This document shows positions 44,759 to 53,969 of a stretch of 64,000 nt of DNA, piece after piece. This DNA is from Armatimonadota bacterium (lineage in GTDB: Bacteria > Sysuimicrobiota > Sysuimicrobiia > Sysuimicrobiales > Sysuimicrobiaceae). The number at the start of each line of letters is the position of its first letter. Position 1 is the first letter of the stretch. The translations under genes and the position numbers were made by a program. The notes under the pieces are model-generated. The model searched no databases, was not told where the DNA came from, and saw only the letters and a program-made list of their open reading frames with translations. The DNA lies in NCBI GenBank assembly GCA_031432545.1, contig JAVKGX010000001.1, positions 578,411 through 642,410 on the forward strand. The letters run 5' to 3'.

Positions 44759-46327
44759 ATGCGCTCGTTCGGTGCTCGACCCCTGGTGCTGTTGGCTGTG
44801 GCGGCGCTGGCTGCGGTGCCGGTCGGCGCGCAAGCGCAGCCTCCTTTGCGCATCGCGTGGTGGACCGACGTCGGTTTCCCCACGCCGTTCGCCTTCTCGA
44901 CCCTTGGCCCCGGCGGCGTCGTCCGTCTGACGCTTTTGTACGACACGCTGGTATGGAAGGACGAGCGTGGCCTGATCCCCTGGCTGGCCGAGTCATGGCG
45001 TGCGAGCCCGGATGGGCGGGCGTACGTGTTCACCCTGCGCGGCGGCGTCCGCTGGCACGACGGGCGAGAACTGACCGCGCACGACGTCAAGTTCACCTTC
45101 GACTACTACCGCAAGCACCCCTTCCGGTGGGTCGATGTGTCCATCGTCACCGCGGCGGAGGTGCGCGACCGCCGGACGGTCGTGCTGCGTTCGCGCGAAC
45201 CGTACGCGCCGTTTTTGGAGAACGTGGCCGGTGTGGTGCCGATCGTCCCGCAGCACATCTGGCGGGACGTCACACAGCCGGAGCGCGCGCAGGAGTTGCG
45301 TTTTGCCATCGGATCGGGGCCCTACCGGCTGGCCGAATACCGTCCGGAGGCTGCGCAGTACCGCTTCGTAGCGTATGACGGCTACTTCCGGGGCCGCCCC
45401 GTGGTGCGCGAGATCCACTACGTGCTGGTCCCCACCGCACGCCAGGTGCTGGCGGTGCAGAGCGGGCAGGTGGACGTGGGGCACGCAACGACCTACGACG
45501 TCGTGGGTTTGTTCGCGAGCCATCCGTACCTGCGGGTGATGCAAACCGAACCGCTGTCGATCGCGCGGCTGATCTTCCACATGGACCGTCTCCCCACCAG
45601 CCACCGCTCCTTCCGTCGGGCCGTGGCGCACGCGCTGGACCGCCGAAGGATCGCGGAGACGATCACGCGGGGTCCGGCGCCGGTGGGCAGCCCCGGGGTC
45701 GTCCCCCCGACCGACCCGTGGTACAACCCAAACGTCGCAGACTACCCGCACGACCGCGACCGGGCCCGCGCCCTGCTGCGCGAACTGGGCTACATGGACC
45801 GCGACGGCGACGGCTGGCTGGAGGCCCCCGACGGTCAGCGGCTGGCGGTCGAGCTGGTCAGCAGCCCGGCGGGCGACCTCCAGCTCGTCCAGCAGATGCT
45901 CGCGGAGGTCGGCATCGACGTGCGGCTGCGTACGGTCGATCCCGCCACGCGCACACAACTCGCCGCGGAAGGCCGTTTCCAGTTGCTGTTCAGCACCCAC
46001 ATCGGCAGCGGCGGCGACCCCGATTACCTGAGGACCTGGTTCGTCGGTGTCGACGCCAACCAGTTCGCAGTGGGCAGCGTCATGCGGTCCCCCACGTACG
46101 CGCGCCTGGCGGAACTGCAGCTGCGGACGCTCGACCCGACCGGCCGGCGTCGGTACGTAGACCAGATGCAGGTGCTGTTGAGCCAGGAACTGCCGACGTT
46201 TCCCCTGTACTACCGCCGCTTCTTTTGGATCTACGACAGTCGCAGGTTCACTCCAGTTGCCACGCGCGGTGGGCTGCTGAACGGGATCCCCCTCGTCGAG
46301 AACAAGCTCGCCTTCCTTTCTCGCTGA
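44759..46327 (+). CDS. Substrate-binding protein, SBP family 5 (importer F)
   Basis: 522 residues. Signal peptide 1-24 (ending VGAQAQ) without lipobox. Lobe I: LRIAWWTDVGFP, VRWHDGRELTAHDVKFTFDY, GSGPYRLAEYRPE; lobe II: FRRAVAHALDRRRIAE and DRARALLRELGYMD. Probably binds peptides or a related solute. It starts 14 bases after the HypC-partner gene, so it may share that transcript; two permeases follow without ATPases. Confidence 0.92.
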   Translation: MRSFGARPLVLLAVAALAAVPVGAQAQPPLRIAWWTDVGFPTPFAFSTLGPGGVVRLTLLYDTLVWKDERGLIPWLAESWRASPDGRAYVFTLRGGVRWHDGRELTAHDVKFTFDYYRKHPFRWVDVSIVTAAEVRDRRTVVLRSREPYAPFLENVAGVVPIVPQHIWRDVTQPERAQELRFAIGSGPYRLAEYRPEAAQYRFVAYDGYFRGRPVVREIHYVLVPTARQVLAVQSGQVDVGHATTYDVVGLFASHPYLRVMQTEPLSIARLIFHMDRLPTSHRSFRRAVAHALDRRRIAETITRGPAPVGSPGVVPPTDPWYNPNVADYPHDRDRARALLRELGYMDRDGDGWLEAPDGQRLAVELVSSPAGDLQLVQQMLAEVGIDVRLRTVDPATRTQLAAEGRFQLLFSTHIGSGGDPDYLRTWFVGVDANQFAVGSVMRSPTYARLAELQLRTLDPTGRRRYVDQMQVLLSQELPTFPLYYRRFFWIYDSRRFTPVATRGGLLNGIPLVENKLAFLSR

Positions 46328-46333
46328 CGGCCG

Positions 46334-47305
46334 ATGGCTGCAGTTGCGCGGACGCACCTGGTACGCCTGGGGGCGGTCGTGGCCGTCCTCGTGGTCGCGA
46401 ACTTCTGGCTGCCACGCCTGCTGCCCGGAAGCCCTCTGGCGGAGGGCACCGCCGATGTGGCCTTCCTGCCGGCTACGGTCCAAGCCGACCTCCGCCGTAC
46501 GTACGGGCTCGACCTGCCGCTCACCGAGCAGTTCCGGTTGTACCTGGCAGGGCTGTTGCGCGGCGACCTCGGCCGCTCGCTGGCCAGCCACCGCCCGGTC
46601 GCTTCCATCCTCGCGGAGCGCCTGCCCTGGACCGGGCTGCTGGTCGGCTGTGCGTTGTTGGCGGCGACGGCGATCGGCGTCACCTTGGGCACGCTCGGCG
46701 CGTGGCGGCCGGGTAGCCGGGCGATCAGGTGGCTGGGACCGGTGGTCGTGGCCGTCGGCGCCCTGCCCGAGTTCCTCGTGGCGATGGTGCTCATCGCGGT
46801 GTTCGGGACGTGGCTACAGCTGCTGCCCGCGGGCGGGGCCGCGACACCCTTCTTTGCAGCAGGCGGGTTGGCCGGGGCGTTGGACGTCGCGCGACATGCG
46901 GTGCTGCCCGTGGCCACGCTCGTTGCGGCCCTGGCGCCGGCCTTCTTCCTGCTGTCCCGCAACGCGCTGGTTGCCGTCATCGGGCAGCCCTACCTGCTGA
47001 CCGCCCGCGGTAAGGGGCTGAGCGAGGGCCGGGTGCTCTGGCACGCGTGGCGCAACGCGCTGCCGCCCGTCCTCACGCTGTTCGGCCTCCGGCTCGCGTT
47101 CGTCGTGACCGGTGCCGCTGTCGTGGAACGTGTCTTCGCCTACCCGGGCATGGGAATGCTGCTGTTCGAGGCGGTGGCGCGGCGCGACTATCCGGTCCTG
47201 CAGGGCATCTTCCTGGTCGCCAGCGCAGCGGTGGTCGCCGTCAGCGTGATGCTCGACCTGGCTGCGGGTGTGCTCGACCCGCGTGCCCGCGAGGAGCGTA
47301 CTTGA
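46334..47305 (+). CDS. Peptide-type ABC transporter permease, DppB family (importer F)
   Basis: 323 residues. LPGSPLAEGTADVAF, YGLDLPLTEQFRLYLAGLLR, GDLGRSLASHRPV, and an EAA loop QPYLLTARGKGLSEGRVLWH with AYPGMGMLLFEAV. The sequence is less like importers A to E than they are to one another. Its stop overlaps the start of the next permease. Confidence 0.92.
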   Translation: MAAVARTHLVRLGAVVAVLVVANFWLPRLLPGSPLAEGTADVAFLPATVQADLRRTYGLDLPLTEQFRLYLAGLLRGDLGRSLASHRPVASILAERLPWTGLLVGCALLAATAIGVTLGTLGAWRPGSRAIRWLGPVVVAVGALPEFLVAMVLIAVFGTWLQLLPAGGAATPFFAAGGLAGALDVARHAVLPVATLVAALAPAFFLLSRNALVAVIGQPYLLTARGKGLSEGRVLWHAWRNALPPVLTLFGLRLAFVVTGAAVVERVFAYPGMGMLLFEAVARRDYPVLQGIFLVASAAVVAVSVMLDLAAGVLDPRAREERT

Positions 47306-48171
47306 ACGCCGCGCTGGCCGCTGTGGCTCCGCCGCGGACCGCCCGACGGCTGCGGTTTGCCTCCGCGGCACTGGGAGGAGCCGTCGTGGGAGCGTTGGTC
47401 GTGCTGGCTGCTCTCGCCGACGTGCTGGCGCCGCACGATCCGCGGGCACTGTCGGGCCCACTGATCGCCCCACCGTCTGTGCGCCATCCCATGGGGACCA
47501 ACGACCTCGGCCAGGACCTGCTGAGCACGTGGCTGCACGGTGCCCGGGTCTCGCTGGGGGTCGGATTCGCGGCGGCTCTGCTGTCGACGACCCTGTCGGG
47601 AGCGGTCGGCATCCTCTCGGTTACGTCCCGGCCCGCACGAGCGGTGTTGCTGGGCCTGACCGACGTGTTGCTGGCGACTCCCAACCTCCCGCTGCTCGTG
47701 CTGGCGGTGACCCTGATGGGACCGGCGACGTGGCACCTGGTGCCGTTGCTGGCTCTGGTGAGCTGGCCGGCGTACGCGCGTGTCGTGCGCGCTCAGACGG
47801 CAGCGACGGTCCAGTACGACTACGTCCTGGCAGCGCGTGCCGCGGGGGCGACGCCGGGGCGGATCGTACGGACGTGCCTGCTGCCGGAGGTCTTGCCGCT
47901 GCTGTGGACCAAGTTCCTGCTCACGACGCGCTGGGCGATCCTGATGGAAGCGGTCCTGGCGCTGATGGGACTGTCCGACCCCACGCGCGTGAGCTGGGGA
48001 TCCACCCTCAGCGGCGCGTTCGCCTATCCGCTGCTGTTCGTGGGCAATGCCTGGCTGTGGTGGGCGTTGCCGCCCGCGCTGGCGATCGCGGCCGTCACGC
48101 TGGCCCTGTCGGCGATCGGGCAGGACTTCGAGCTGTGGCTCAACCCCGCCGCCCGGTTGCGCCGCCTTTGA
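47302..48171 (+). CDS. Peptide-type ABC transporter permease, DppC family (importer F)
   Basis: 289 residues from TTG 47302, overlapping the preceding stop, with GAGGA six bases upstream. HPMGTNDLGQDLLSTWLHGAR is the DppC motif, and the EAA loop is QYDYVLAARAAGATPGRIVR. Ends WLNPAARLRRL. The promoter of the ileS leader overlaps its 3' end. Importer F has no ATPase genes of its own. Confidence 0.9.
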   Translation: MNAALAAVAPPRTARRLRFASAALGGAVVGALVVLAALADVLAPHDPRALSGPLIAPPSVRHPMGTNDLGQDLLSTWLHGARVSLGVGFAAALLSTTLSGAVGILSVTSRPARAVLLGLTDVLLATPNLPLLVLAVTLMGPATWHLVPLLALVSWPAYARVVRAQTAATVQYDYVLAARAAGATPGRIVRTCLLPEVLPLLWTKFLLTTRWAILMEAVLALMGLSDPTRVSWGSTLSGAFAYPLLFVGNAWLWWALPPALAIAAVTLALSAIGQDFELWLNPAARLRRL

Positions 48172-48195
48172 CAGCGCGAGGCCGCATGCTAGAAT
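48168..48195 (+). promoter_or_regulatory. Promoter of the ileS T-box transcript
   Basis: Perfect -35 TTGACA (48168-48173) and -10 TAGAAT (48190-48195), 16-base spacer. Expected start near 48202. The -35 overlaps the stop codon of the upstream permease gene. Confidence 0.85.
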
Positions 48196-48201
48196 CGCGA
48201 A

Positions 48202-48520
48202 AAAGGCGAAGACGGGGACGAGTAGCGGCGCCACAACCGCGCAGCGAGCCGCGGACGGTGGGAGGCGGTCGGGCGACGCCGTGAAGATCCCCCCGGAGCT
48301 TCCGGGCGAAAACCCATATAGCGGCCAGTAGCCCCGGACGGATCCCCACCGTGACGAGGGGTCGGAGTCGGACGGCGCGCGCCGTCCCGCTCCGGTTGAG
48401 CGCCGTGTTCGGGGGTGTGGTCGGCGGGTGCTGCACGCGTCCGCACTGACCGCCGATCGCCGGACGCGGAACCAGGGTGGTACCGCGGGTTCGTGCCCGT
48501 CCCTTCGGGGCGGGCATTTT
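48202..48520 (+). ncRNA. T-box riboswitch controlling ileS (isoleucine)
   Basis: Leader of about 320 bases ending in a terminator. The T-box core AGGGTGGTACCGCGG (48474-48488) is unmistakable. At the 5' end, GGGG then ACGAGTAG faces GAAGATC then CCCC (about 48280-48296), giving a specifier loop whose codon reads ATC, isoleucine. Uncharged tRNA-Ile would pair with the specifier and the T-box bulge, stabilise the antiterminator and allow ileS transcription. Confidence 0.95.
48494..48520 (+). terminator. T-box intrinsic terminator
   Basis: Stem TGCCCGTCCC with GGGCGGGCA around a TTCG tetraloop, one bulged T (48500), then TTTT (48517-48520). It is mutually exclusive with the antiterminator formed by the T-box. 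Confidence 0.93.
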
Positions 48521-48539
48521 GCTTGACGGGTGAGCTGTC

Positions 48540-51500
48540 ATGGCGACGTTTGAACCGATGCCGGCCAAACCGGACTTCCCCGCGATGGAACGGGAGACGC
48601 TACGGTGGTGGGAAGATCAGGGTCTTTTGCCGGAATACCTGAAGCGCAACGAGGGGTCCGCGCAGCGCTGGTCGTTCCTCGACGGCCCGATCACCGCCAA
48701 CAACCCGATGGGCGTCCACCATGCTTGGGGGCGCACCTACAAGGACCTGTTCCAGCGCTACAAGACGATGTGCGGGTTCCGCCAGCGATACCAGAACGGG
48801 TTCGACTGCCAGGGCCTGTGGGTCGAGGTCGAAGTCGAGCGGGAGCTGGGGTTCCGCAGCAAGCGCGACATCGAGACATTCGGGATCGCTCGGTTCGTGA
48901 ACCTCTGCAAGCAGCGCGTCCTGCGCTACGCCGCAATCCAGAGCGAGCAGTCGATCCGGCTCGGTATGTGGATGGACTGGAACGAACCCGCCGACCTGCG
49001 GCGCCTGGCGGAGGCGTTTGCCGACGACCCGCGCCAGCAGGTGGCGATCCGGGGCCGGTTCGGCCCGGTGACGGGTGCGGCCGAGGAACTGGCGGCACGC
49101 TTGGGCAACCGCAACCTGGGAGGGTCGTACTTCACGTTCTCAGACGAGAACAACTACCAGATCTGGGCGTTCCTCAAGCGCTGCTGGGAGCGCGGGATGA
49201 TCTACAAGGGGCACGACGTGATGCCCTGGTGCCCGCGCTGCTCGACAGGCATCAGCGAGCACGAGATCGTGACTGAGGGCTACCAGGAGCTGACACACCC
49301 CGGGCTGTTCGTGCGGTTCCCGCTTCTGGACCACCCGAACCGTTCGCTGCTGGTCTGGACGACCACGCCGTGGACGCTAACGTCGAACGTGGCCGCGGCG
49401 GTGCACCCGGAACTGACCTACGCCGTCGTCCGCCAGCAGGACGAGGAGCTGGTGCTGGCCGAAGCCACCCTACGCGTCTTGCGGGGGCGGTACGAGGTTA
49501 CCGAGCGCATCCCCGGCCGGCATCTGGTCGGGCTGCGCTACCGCGGACCGTTCGACGAGCTGGCGCCGCAGCGCGGTGTCGAGCACCGTGTGATCGCCTG
49601 GGAAGAGGTGTCCGGAGAGGAGGGGACCGGCGTCGTCCACATCGCCCCCGGATGTGGGGCCGAGGACTTCGCGCTGAGCAAGGAGCACGGCTTGCCCGTG
49701 ATTGCGCCGGTCGACGAGTTCGGTGTGTTCACCTCCGAGTTCGGCTGGCTAGCGGGCATGCGCACCAACGAGGTGGCAGACGTCATCATCGAACAGCTGC
49801 GCAGAGCGGGCCGGCTGTACCACGTGGAACCCTACACCCACCGCTACCCGGTGTGCTGGCGGTGCGGCAGCGAACTCATCTTCCGGCTCGTCGACGAGTG
49901 GTTCATCGCGATGGACCCTATCCGCGAGGAGCTGATGGACATCACACGCCGCATCCGATGGATTCCCGAGTTCGGGCTGGACCGCGAGCTGGACTGGCTG
50001 CGCAACATGCACGACTGGATGATCAGCAAGAAGCGCTACTGGGGGCTGGCGCTGCCGATCTTCGAGTGTGCGTCGTGCGGGCGCTTCGAGGTCGTCGGGT
50101 CGCGCGAGGAGCTGCGCGAGCGCGCGGTCGCCGGGTGGGAAGTCTTCGACGGCCACACCCCCCACCGCCCGTGGGTGGACGCGGTCCGCATCCGGTGCTC
50201 GGGGTGCGGGCAGATCGTGTCGCGCATCCCCGACGTCGGCAACCCATGGCTGGACGCCGGCATCGTGCCGTTCAGCACGATGGGCTACCGGGAGGATCCC
50301 CAGGAGTGGCGCAGGTGGTTCCCGGCCGACTTCGTCACCGAGAGCTTTCCGGGCCAGTACCGCAACTGGTTCTACTCGCTGCTGGTGATGTCGACCGTCC
50401 TCGAGCACCGGGAGCCCTTCCGCACCTGCCTGGGCTACGCGCTGGTGCGCGACGCCCAGGGCCGCGAGATGCACAAGTCCTGGGGCAACATGATCGAGTT
50501 CAACGAGGCTGCCGACCACGCAGGGGTGGACGTGATGCGGTGGGCGTACTGCGCGCAGAACCCGTCGCAAAACCTCAACTTCGGCTACGAACTGCTCGAC
50601 GACGTGCGGCGGCGGTTTTTGATTCCTCTGTGGAACTGCTGTGCGTTCTTCGTCACCTACGCGAACCTGGAACCGTTCGATTTCTCCGAGCTGATGCGGT
50701 TGCGGCCTCCGCTCAGCATGCTGGACCGCTGGATCCTCTCCCGCCTGCAGTCCGTCGTGGGGCGGGTTCGCCAGCGGCTGGACGACTACGACCCCGCTGC
50801 GGCGACGCGCGCGGTCGAAGAGTTCACCGACGACCTGTCCAACTGGTACGTGCGGCGGTGCCGGCGGCGCTTCTGGAAAAGTGAGGACGACGGCGACAAG
50901 CGTGCGGCCTACCACACGCTGTATTCGGTCCTCCGGACCCTGGTGGTGCTGGTCGCACCCTTCGTCCCCTTCGTCGCGGAGCGGCTGTATCAGCGCCTGG
51001 TGCGACCGGTGGAGGCCGACGCGCCGCGCAGTGTGCACCTGTGCGACTACCCGGCCGTCGATCCGGCGCAGCAGGACACAGAGATGGAGTCCCGGATGGC
51101 CGCGGTGCGTTCGCTGGTCACCCTGGGCCGTGCCGCCCGGGCGCGGGCCCGGATCCGCGTCCGGCAGCCGCTGCCGGCGGTGCTGCTGGCGAGCCGGCAG
51201 GCGGCGCTGCGGGATCAACCGGAGCTGCTGGAGCAGATCCGCGACGAACTCAATGTCAAGGAAGTGCGCTTCGTGGACCGCGCGGCCGACTACGTGGTGT
51301 ATTCGGTGAAGCCGCGGTTCGACGTGCTGGGACCGAAGTACGGACCCAAAGTGCAGGAGATCGCGCAGGCACTGCGTGATCTCCCACCGGAGCGCGTCGA
51401 GGAACTGGCCGCGGGCGGGGGCGTCACGGTGCAGGTGGGCACCGAGTCCGTGGCGCTGGGACCCGACGAGCTGGACGTCCGGGCGAGCGAGAGGGAAGGG

Positions 51501-51827
51501 TTCGCGGCAGCTGCCGGTGGCGGCGACGTGGTGATCCTGGACACCCACTTGACGCCGGAGCTCGTTCGGGAGGGCGTGGCACGCGAGCTGGTGCACCACG
51601 TGCAGCAGGCGCGCAAGGAAGCCGGGCTGACGGTCGACCAGCGGATCGTCCTGTATGTGGACGCGTCCGCGGAGGTCGTCGACGCGGTGCGCGTCCACCA
51701 GGACGCGATCGCCGGCGAGGTGCTGGCCACACGAGTCGTCGTCGGCGCCGCGCGGGACGGTTTTCGCAAGCGGGTGTCGGTCGACGGCGTTCCGGTCGAG
51801 ATCGGGATCCTGCCGGCGAACGTGTGA
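48540..51827 (+). CDS. ileS: Isoleucine-tRNA ligase
   Basis: 1095 residues, within the long type-2 IleRS range. The HIGH-equivalent is in NPMGVHHAWGRTYKD (about 56-64) and the KMSKS-equivalent is MHKSWGN (about 644-650); both depart from consensus. Between them lies the CP1 editing domain (VWTTTPWTLTSNVAAAVHPE). Cys pairs WCPRCSTG, CWRCGSEL, CASCGRFE and CSGCGQI suggest bound zinc. The C-terminal part carries the anticodon-binding helices and DTHLTPELVREGVARELVHH. The upstream Ile T-box confirms the amino acid. Confidence 0.95.
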   Translation: MATFEPMPAKPDFPAMERETLRWWEDQGLLPEYLKRNEGSAQRWSFLDGPITANNPMGVHHAWGRTYKDLFQRYKTMCGFRQRYQNGFDCQGLWVEVEVERELGFRSKRDIETFGIARFVNLCKQRVLRYAAIQSEQSIRLGMWMDWNEPADLRRLAEAFADDPRQQVAIRGRFGPVTGAAEELAARLGNRNLGGSYFTFSDENNYQIWAFLKRCWERGMIYKGHDVMPWCPRCSTGISEHEIVTEGYQELTHPGLFVRFPLLDHPNRSLLVWTTTPWTLTSNVAAAVHPELTYAVVRQQDEELVLAEATLRVLRGRYEVTERIPGRHLVGLRYRGPFDELAPQRGVEHRVIAWEEVSGEEGTGVVHIAPGCGAEDFALSKEHGLPVIAPVDEFGVFTSEFGWLAGMRTNEVADVIIEQLRRAGRLYHVEPYTHRYPVCWRCGSELIFRLVDEWFIAMDPIREELMDITRRIRWIPEFGLDRELDWLRNMHDWMISKKRYWGLALPIFECASCGRFEVVGSREELRERAVAGWEVFDGHTPHRPWVDAVRIRCSGCGQIVSRIPDVGNPWLDAGIVPFSTMGYREDPQEWRRWFPADFVTESFPGQYRNWFYSLLVMSTVLEHREPFRTCLGYALVRDAQGREMHKSWGNMIEFNEAADHAGVDVMRWAYCAQNPSQNLNFGYELLDDVRRRFLIPLWNCCAFFVTYANLEPFDFSELMRLRPPLSMLDRWILSRLQSVVGRVRQRLDDYDPAAATRAVEEFTDDLSNWYVRRCRRRFWKSEDDGDKRAAYHTLYSVLRTLVVLVAPFVPFVAERLYQRLVRPVEADAPRSVHLCDYPAVDPAQQDTEMESRMAAVRSLVTLGRAARARARIRVRQPLPAVLLASRQAALRDQPELLEQIRDELNVKEVRFVDRAADYVVYSVKPRFDVLGPKYGPKVQEIAQALRDLPPERVEELAAGGGVTVQVGTESVALGPDELDVRASEREGFAAAAGGGDVVILDTHLTPELVREGVARELVHHVQQARKEAGLTVDQRIVLYVDASAEVVDAVRVHQDAIAGEVLATRVVVGAARDGFRKRVSVDGVPVEIGILPANV

Positions 51828-51857
51828 TTGCCATCCGTTCGCGGACCCGGGAACCCC

Positions 51858-51885
51858 TTGTCGACGCATGGTTTTGTGGTAAGAT
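51858..51885 (+). promoter_or_regulatory. Promoter of the aspartate racemase gene
   Basis: -35 TTGTCG (51858-51863), -10 TAAGAT (51880-51885), 16-base spacer; the -10 is preceded by TGTGG, an extended -10-like context. Confidence 0.5.
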
Positions 51886-51942
51886 GAGGCGCCGGACGCC
51901 CGAAGTGGCGACCGTGTGTTTGACTGTTGCCCGGAGGAGGCG

Positions 51943-52659
51943 ATGGCCCGGACCGTAGGCGTCGTGGGGGGGATGGGACCCCGTGCCACCGCGGACTTCT
52001 TCAGCAAGCTGATCGAGTGCACACCGGCTGAGCGCGACCAGGACCACCTTCGGGTCCTCATCGACAACAATCCACAGATCCCCGACCGGTCGGCGTTCAT
52101 CTTTGGCCGGGGCCCCGACCCCACACCGGAGATGATCGCGACGGCCCGGAACCTGGAGGCGGCGGGTGCTGACCTCCTGGTGATCCCGTGCAACACCGCC
52201 CACCACTTCCTGGAGGCGATCCGCCGCAGCGTGGGGATTCCCGTCCTGGACATCACCGAAGTCGTCGCACAGGCCGCAGCCGAGCGCGTGGCGGACCTGC
52301 GAAGCGTCGGCGTACTCGCCACGCGTGCCACCGTGGCCACCGGGCTGTACGAGCGGGCGTTCGGCTGTCGGAACGTCAGCGTGCTCGTGCCCCCCGACGA
52401 CCTGCAGGAACGCGTCAACCGAGCGATCTGGGCCGTCAAGGCGGGTCGGGCCGACGCGACGGTCCGAAAGTGGGTGCGCCGAGCAGGTCGCGAGCTCGTC
52501 GATCGAGGGGTTCAGGGGATCGTGCTCGGGTGCACGGAGCTGCCGCTGGTCGTCGATCCGCAGGAATGGAGCGTGCCGGTGTTCGACTCGACCGGTCTGC
52601 TGGCGCGGGCTGCGGTGCGAGCCGCATGGGAGCCGGAACCCGCCAGCGTGGGAGTGTGA
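51943..52659 (+). CDS. Aspartate/glutamate racemase-family protein
   Basis: 238 residues. ATG 51943 follows GGAGGA; a start at 51916 lacks a site. VGVVGGMGPRATADFFSKL is the aspartate racemase N-terminus. The two catalytic cysteines are C83 in VIPCNTAHH and C197 in VLGCTELPL. It is cofactor-independent and would supply D-Asp, or less likely D-Glu, for cell wall or other use. Stands alone after ileS. Confidence 0.9.
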   Translation: MARTVGVVGGMGPRATADFFSKLIECTPAERDQDHLRVLIDNNPQIPDRSAFIFGRGPDPTPEMIATARNLEAAGADLLVIPCNTAHHFLEAIRRSVGIPVLDITEVVAQAAAERVADLRSVGVLATRATVATGLYERAFGCRNVSVLVPPDDLQERVNRAIWAVKAGRADATVRKWVRRAGRELVDRGVQGIVLGCTELPLVVDPQEWSVPVFDSTGLLARAAVRAAWEPEPASVGV

Positions 52660-52712
52660 ACACGTCGGCGCGGCGTTTGCGCATGCGCCGGCGGACGAGT
52701 GCAGGAGGGGGT

Positions 52713-53444
52713 ATGACCAAGAAGGCGACGAAGACCAAGCGCCGGGCCGTGAAGACCCCGGCCCGGCAGAAGGCTGGCAAGAGAAGCGCCGGCAAGACGC
52801 AGCCCGCGACGCGCGTTCGAAAGCCCGCCGCGAAGCCGGCTCCCGGCGTATCCCGCAAGACGGCCCCGGAGTCCAGCCCGGTGTCTTTGCCGGCCCGGCG
52901 TTCACCGATGCCGGCCCGTGCCGTGCGGCCGCCGGCCGACATCCCGCTGTTGGCCCAGACGCCGCGCATGGACCTGCCCTCGCCCACCGTGGCCAGGGTC
53001 GCAGCGGGTGCGAGGCGCGTGGCGCGCGCGGTCGAACGCCAGAAGGTGCGGGGCATCACCAAGCGCGACTACCCGGCGTTCCGCAGGTTGCTGTTGAGCG
53101 AGCGTCAGCGGCTGGTGCAGGAACTGGAGACGATGGGCGAACGGCTCCAGCAGGTCGAAGAGGTCGGCGTCGTAGAGGCGTCCTCGGAAGACGACTACGG
53201 AGACGTGGCGACCGAGACATTTGAGCGGGAGAAGGGTTTCGCGCTGGAGTCGTCGGTTCAGGGGATGCTTCGGATGGTCGAGGACGCGCTCCGGAAGATC
53301 GACGTCGGCAAGTACGGAATCTGTGAACGCTGTGGGAACCCGATTGATGTCGAGCGGCTGCGCGCGCTGCCCTTCGCGAGTCTGTGCATCCGGTGCAAGA
53401 CCGAGGAGGAGCGCGAGAAGAACCAGGTCAACAGCGGACGCTGA
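52713..53444 (+). CDS. DksA/TraR-type zinc-finger protein with basic N-terminal tail
   Basis: 243 residues; AGGAGGGG precedes ATG 52713. Residues 1-60 are Lys/Ala/Pro-rich (TKKATKTKRRAVKTPARQK), like a histone H1 tail and likely disordered. About 110-170 form a coiled coil (LLLSERQRLVQELETMGERL). The zinc finger is C204/C207/C225/C228 (ICERCGNP, LCIRCKTEE). Such proteins can bind RNA polymerase; a basic tail hints at nucleic-acid contact. Followed by lspA after 24 bases. Confidence 0.88.
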   Translation: MTKKATKTKRRAVKTPARQKAGKRSAGKTQPATRVRKPAAKPAPGVSRKTAPESSPVSLPARRSPMPARAVRPPADIPLLAQTPRMDLPSPTVARVAAGARRVARAVERQKVRGITKRDYPAFRRLLLSERQRLVQELETMGERLQQVEEVGVVEASSEDDYGDVATETFEREKGFALESSVQGMLRMVEDALRKIDVGKYGICERCGNPIDVERLRALPFASLCIRCKTEEEREKNQVNSGR

Positions 53445-53468
53445 TGGCCTGCCCTTCGTCCTCCCCAG

Positions 53469-53969
53469 ATGCGGCGGCGAGCACTGATCGAGTTCGTAGC
53501 GGTGATCGTGCTGGTCGCGGTGCTGGATCAGGCCAGCAAGGCCGCCGTGGTGCGCGTGATGGCGTTCGGAGAGTCGATTTCGGTTTGGCCGCCGGTGCTG
53601 CGGCTGACGCTGTGGAAGAACACGGGGATCGCGTTCGGGTTGCTGAGCGGCGCGAGCGGCGCGGTCGGGGCGCTCGCCGCCTTGACCGCGCTGTTTTTGC
53701 TTTTCTACAATCGGGGCCGGTGGCAGACCAGCCGCCTCGTGCGCATCGGCCTGGGCATGGTGTTGGGCGGTGCGATCGGGAACCTCGTCGACCGGGCGCG
53801 GCTGGGATACGTCGTCGACTTTCTGGAACTGCCGTACTGGCCGGTGTTCAACATCGCCGATGCATGCATCGTGGTCGGCGGCGCGCTGCTGGCTTGGTCG
53901 GCGCTGAGGCGCGGGTCCGGTTCAGAGCTCGCAGCCCACGGCCGTGCGGACGGGGGCTCACGCTCGTGA
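53469..53969 (+). CDS. lspA: Lipoprotein signal peptidase
   Basis: 166 residues with four membrane helices. The catalytic Asp pair lies in GGAIGNLVDRARLG (about D107) and FNIADACIVVGG (about D129); NTGIAFGLLSG is also conserved. Cleaves prolipoproteins after Lgt modification; lgt is the next gene. The C-terminal tail after helix 4 is long and basic. Confidence 0.95.
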   Translation: MRRRALIEFVAVIVLVAVLDQASKAAVVRVMAFGESISVWPPVLRLTLWKNTGIAFGLLSGASGAVGALAALTALFLLFYNRGRWQTSRLVRIGLGMVLGGAIGNLVDRARLGYVVDFLELPYWPVFNIADACIVVGGALLAWSALRRGSGSELAAHGRADGGSRS

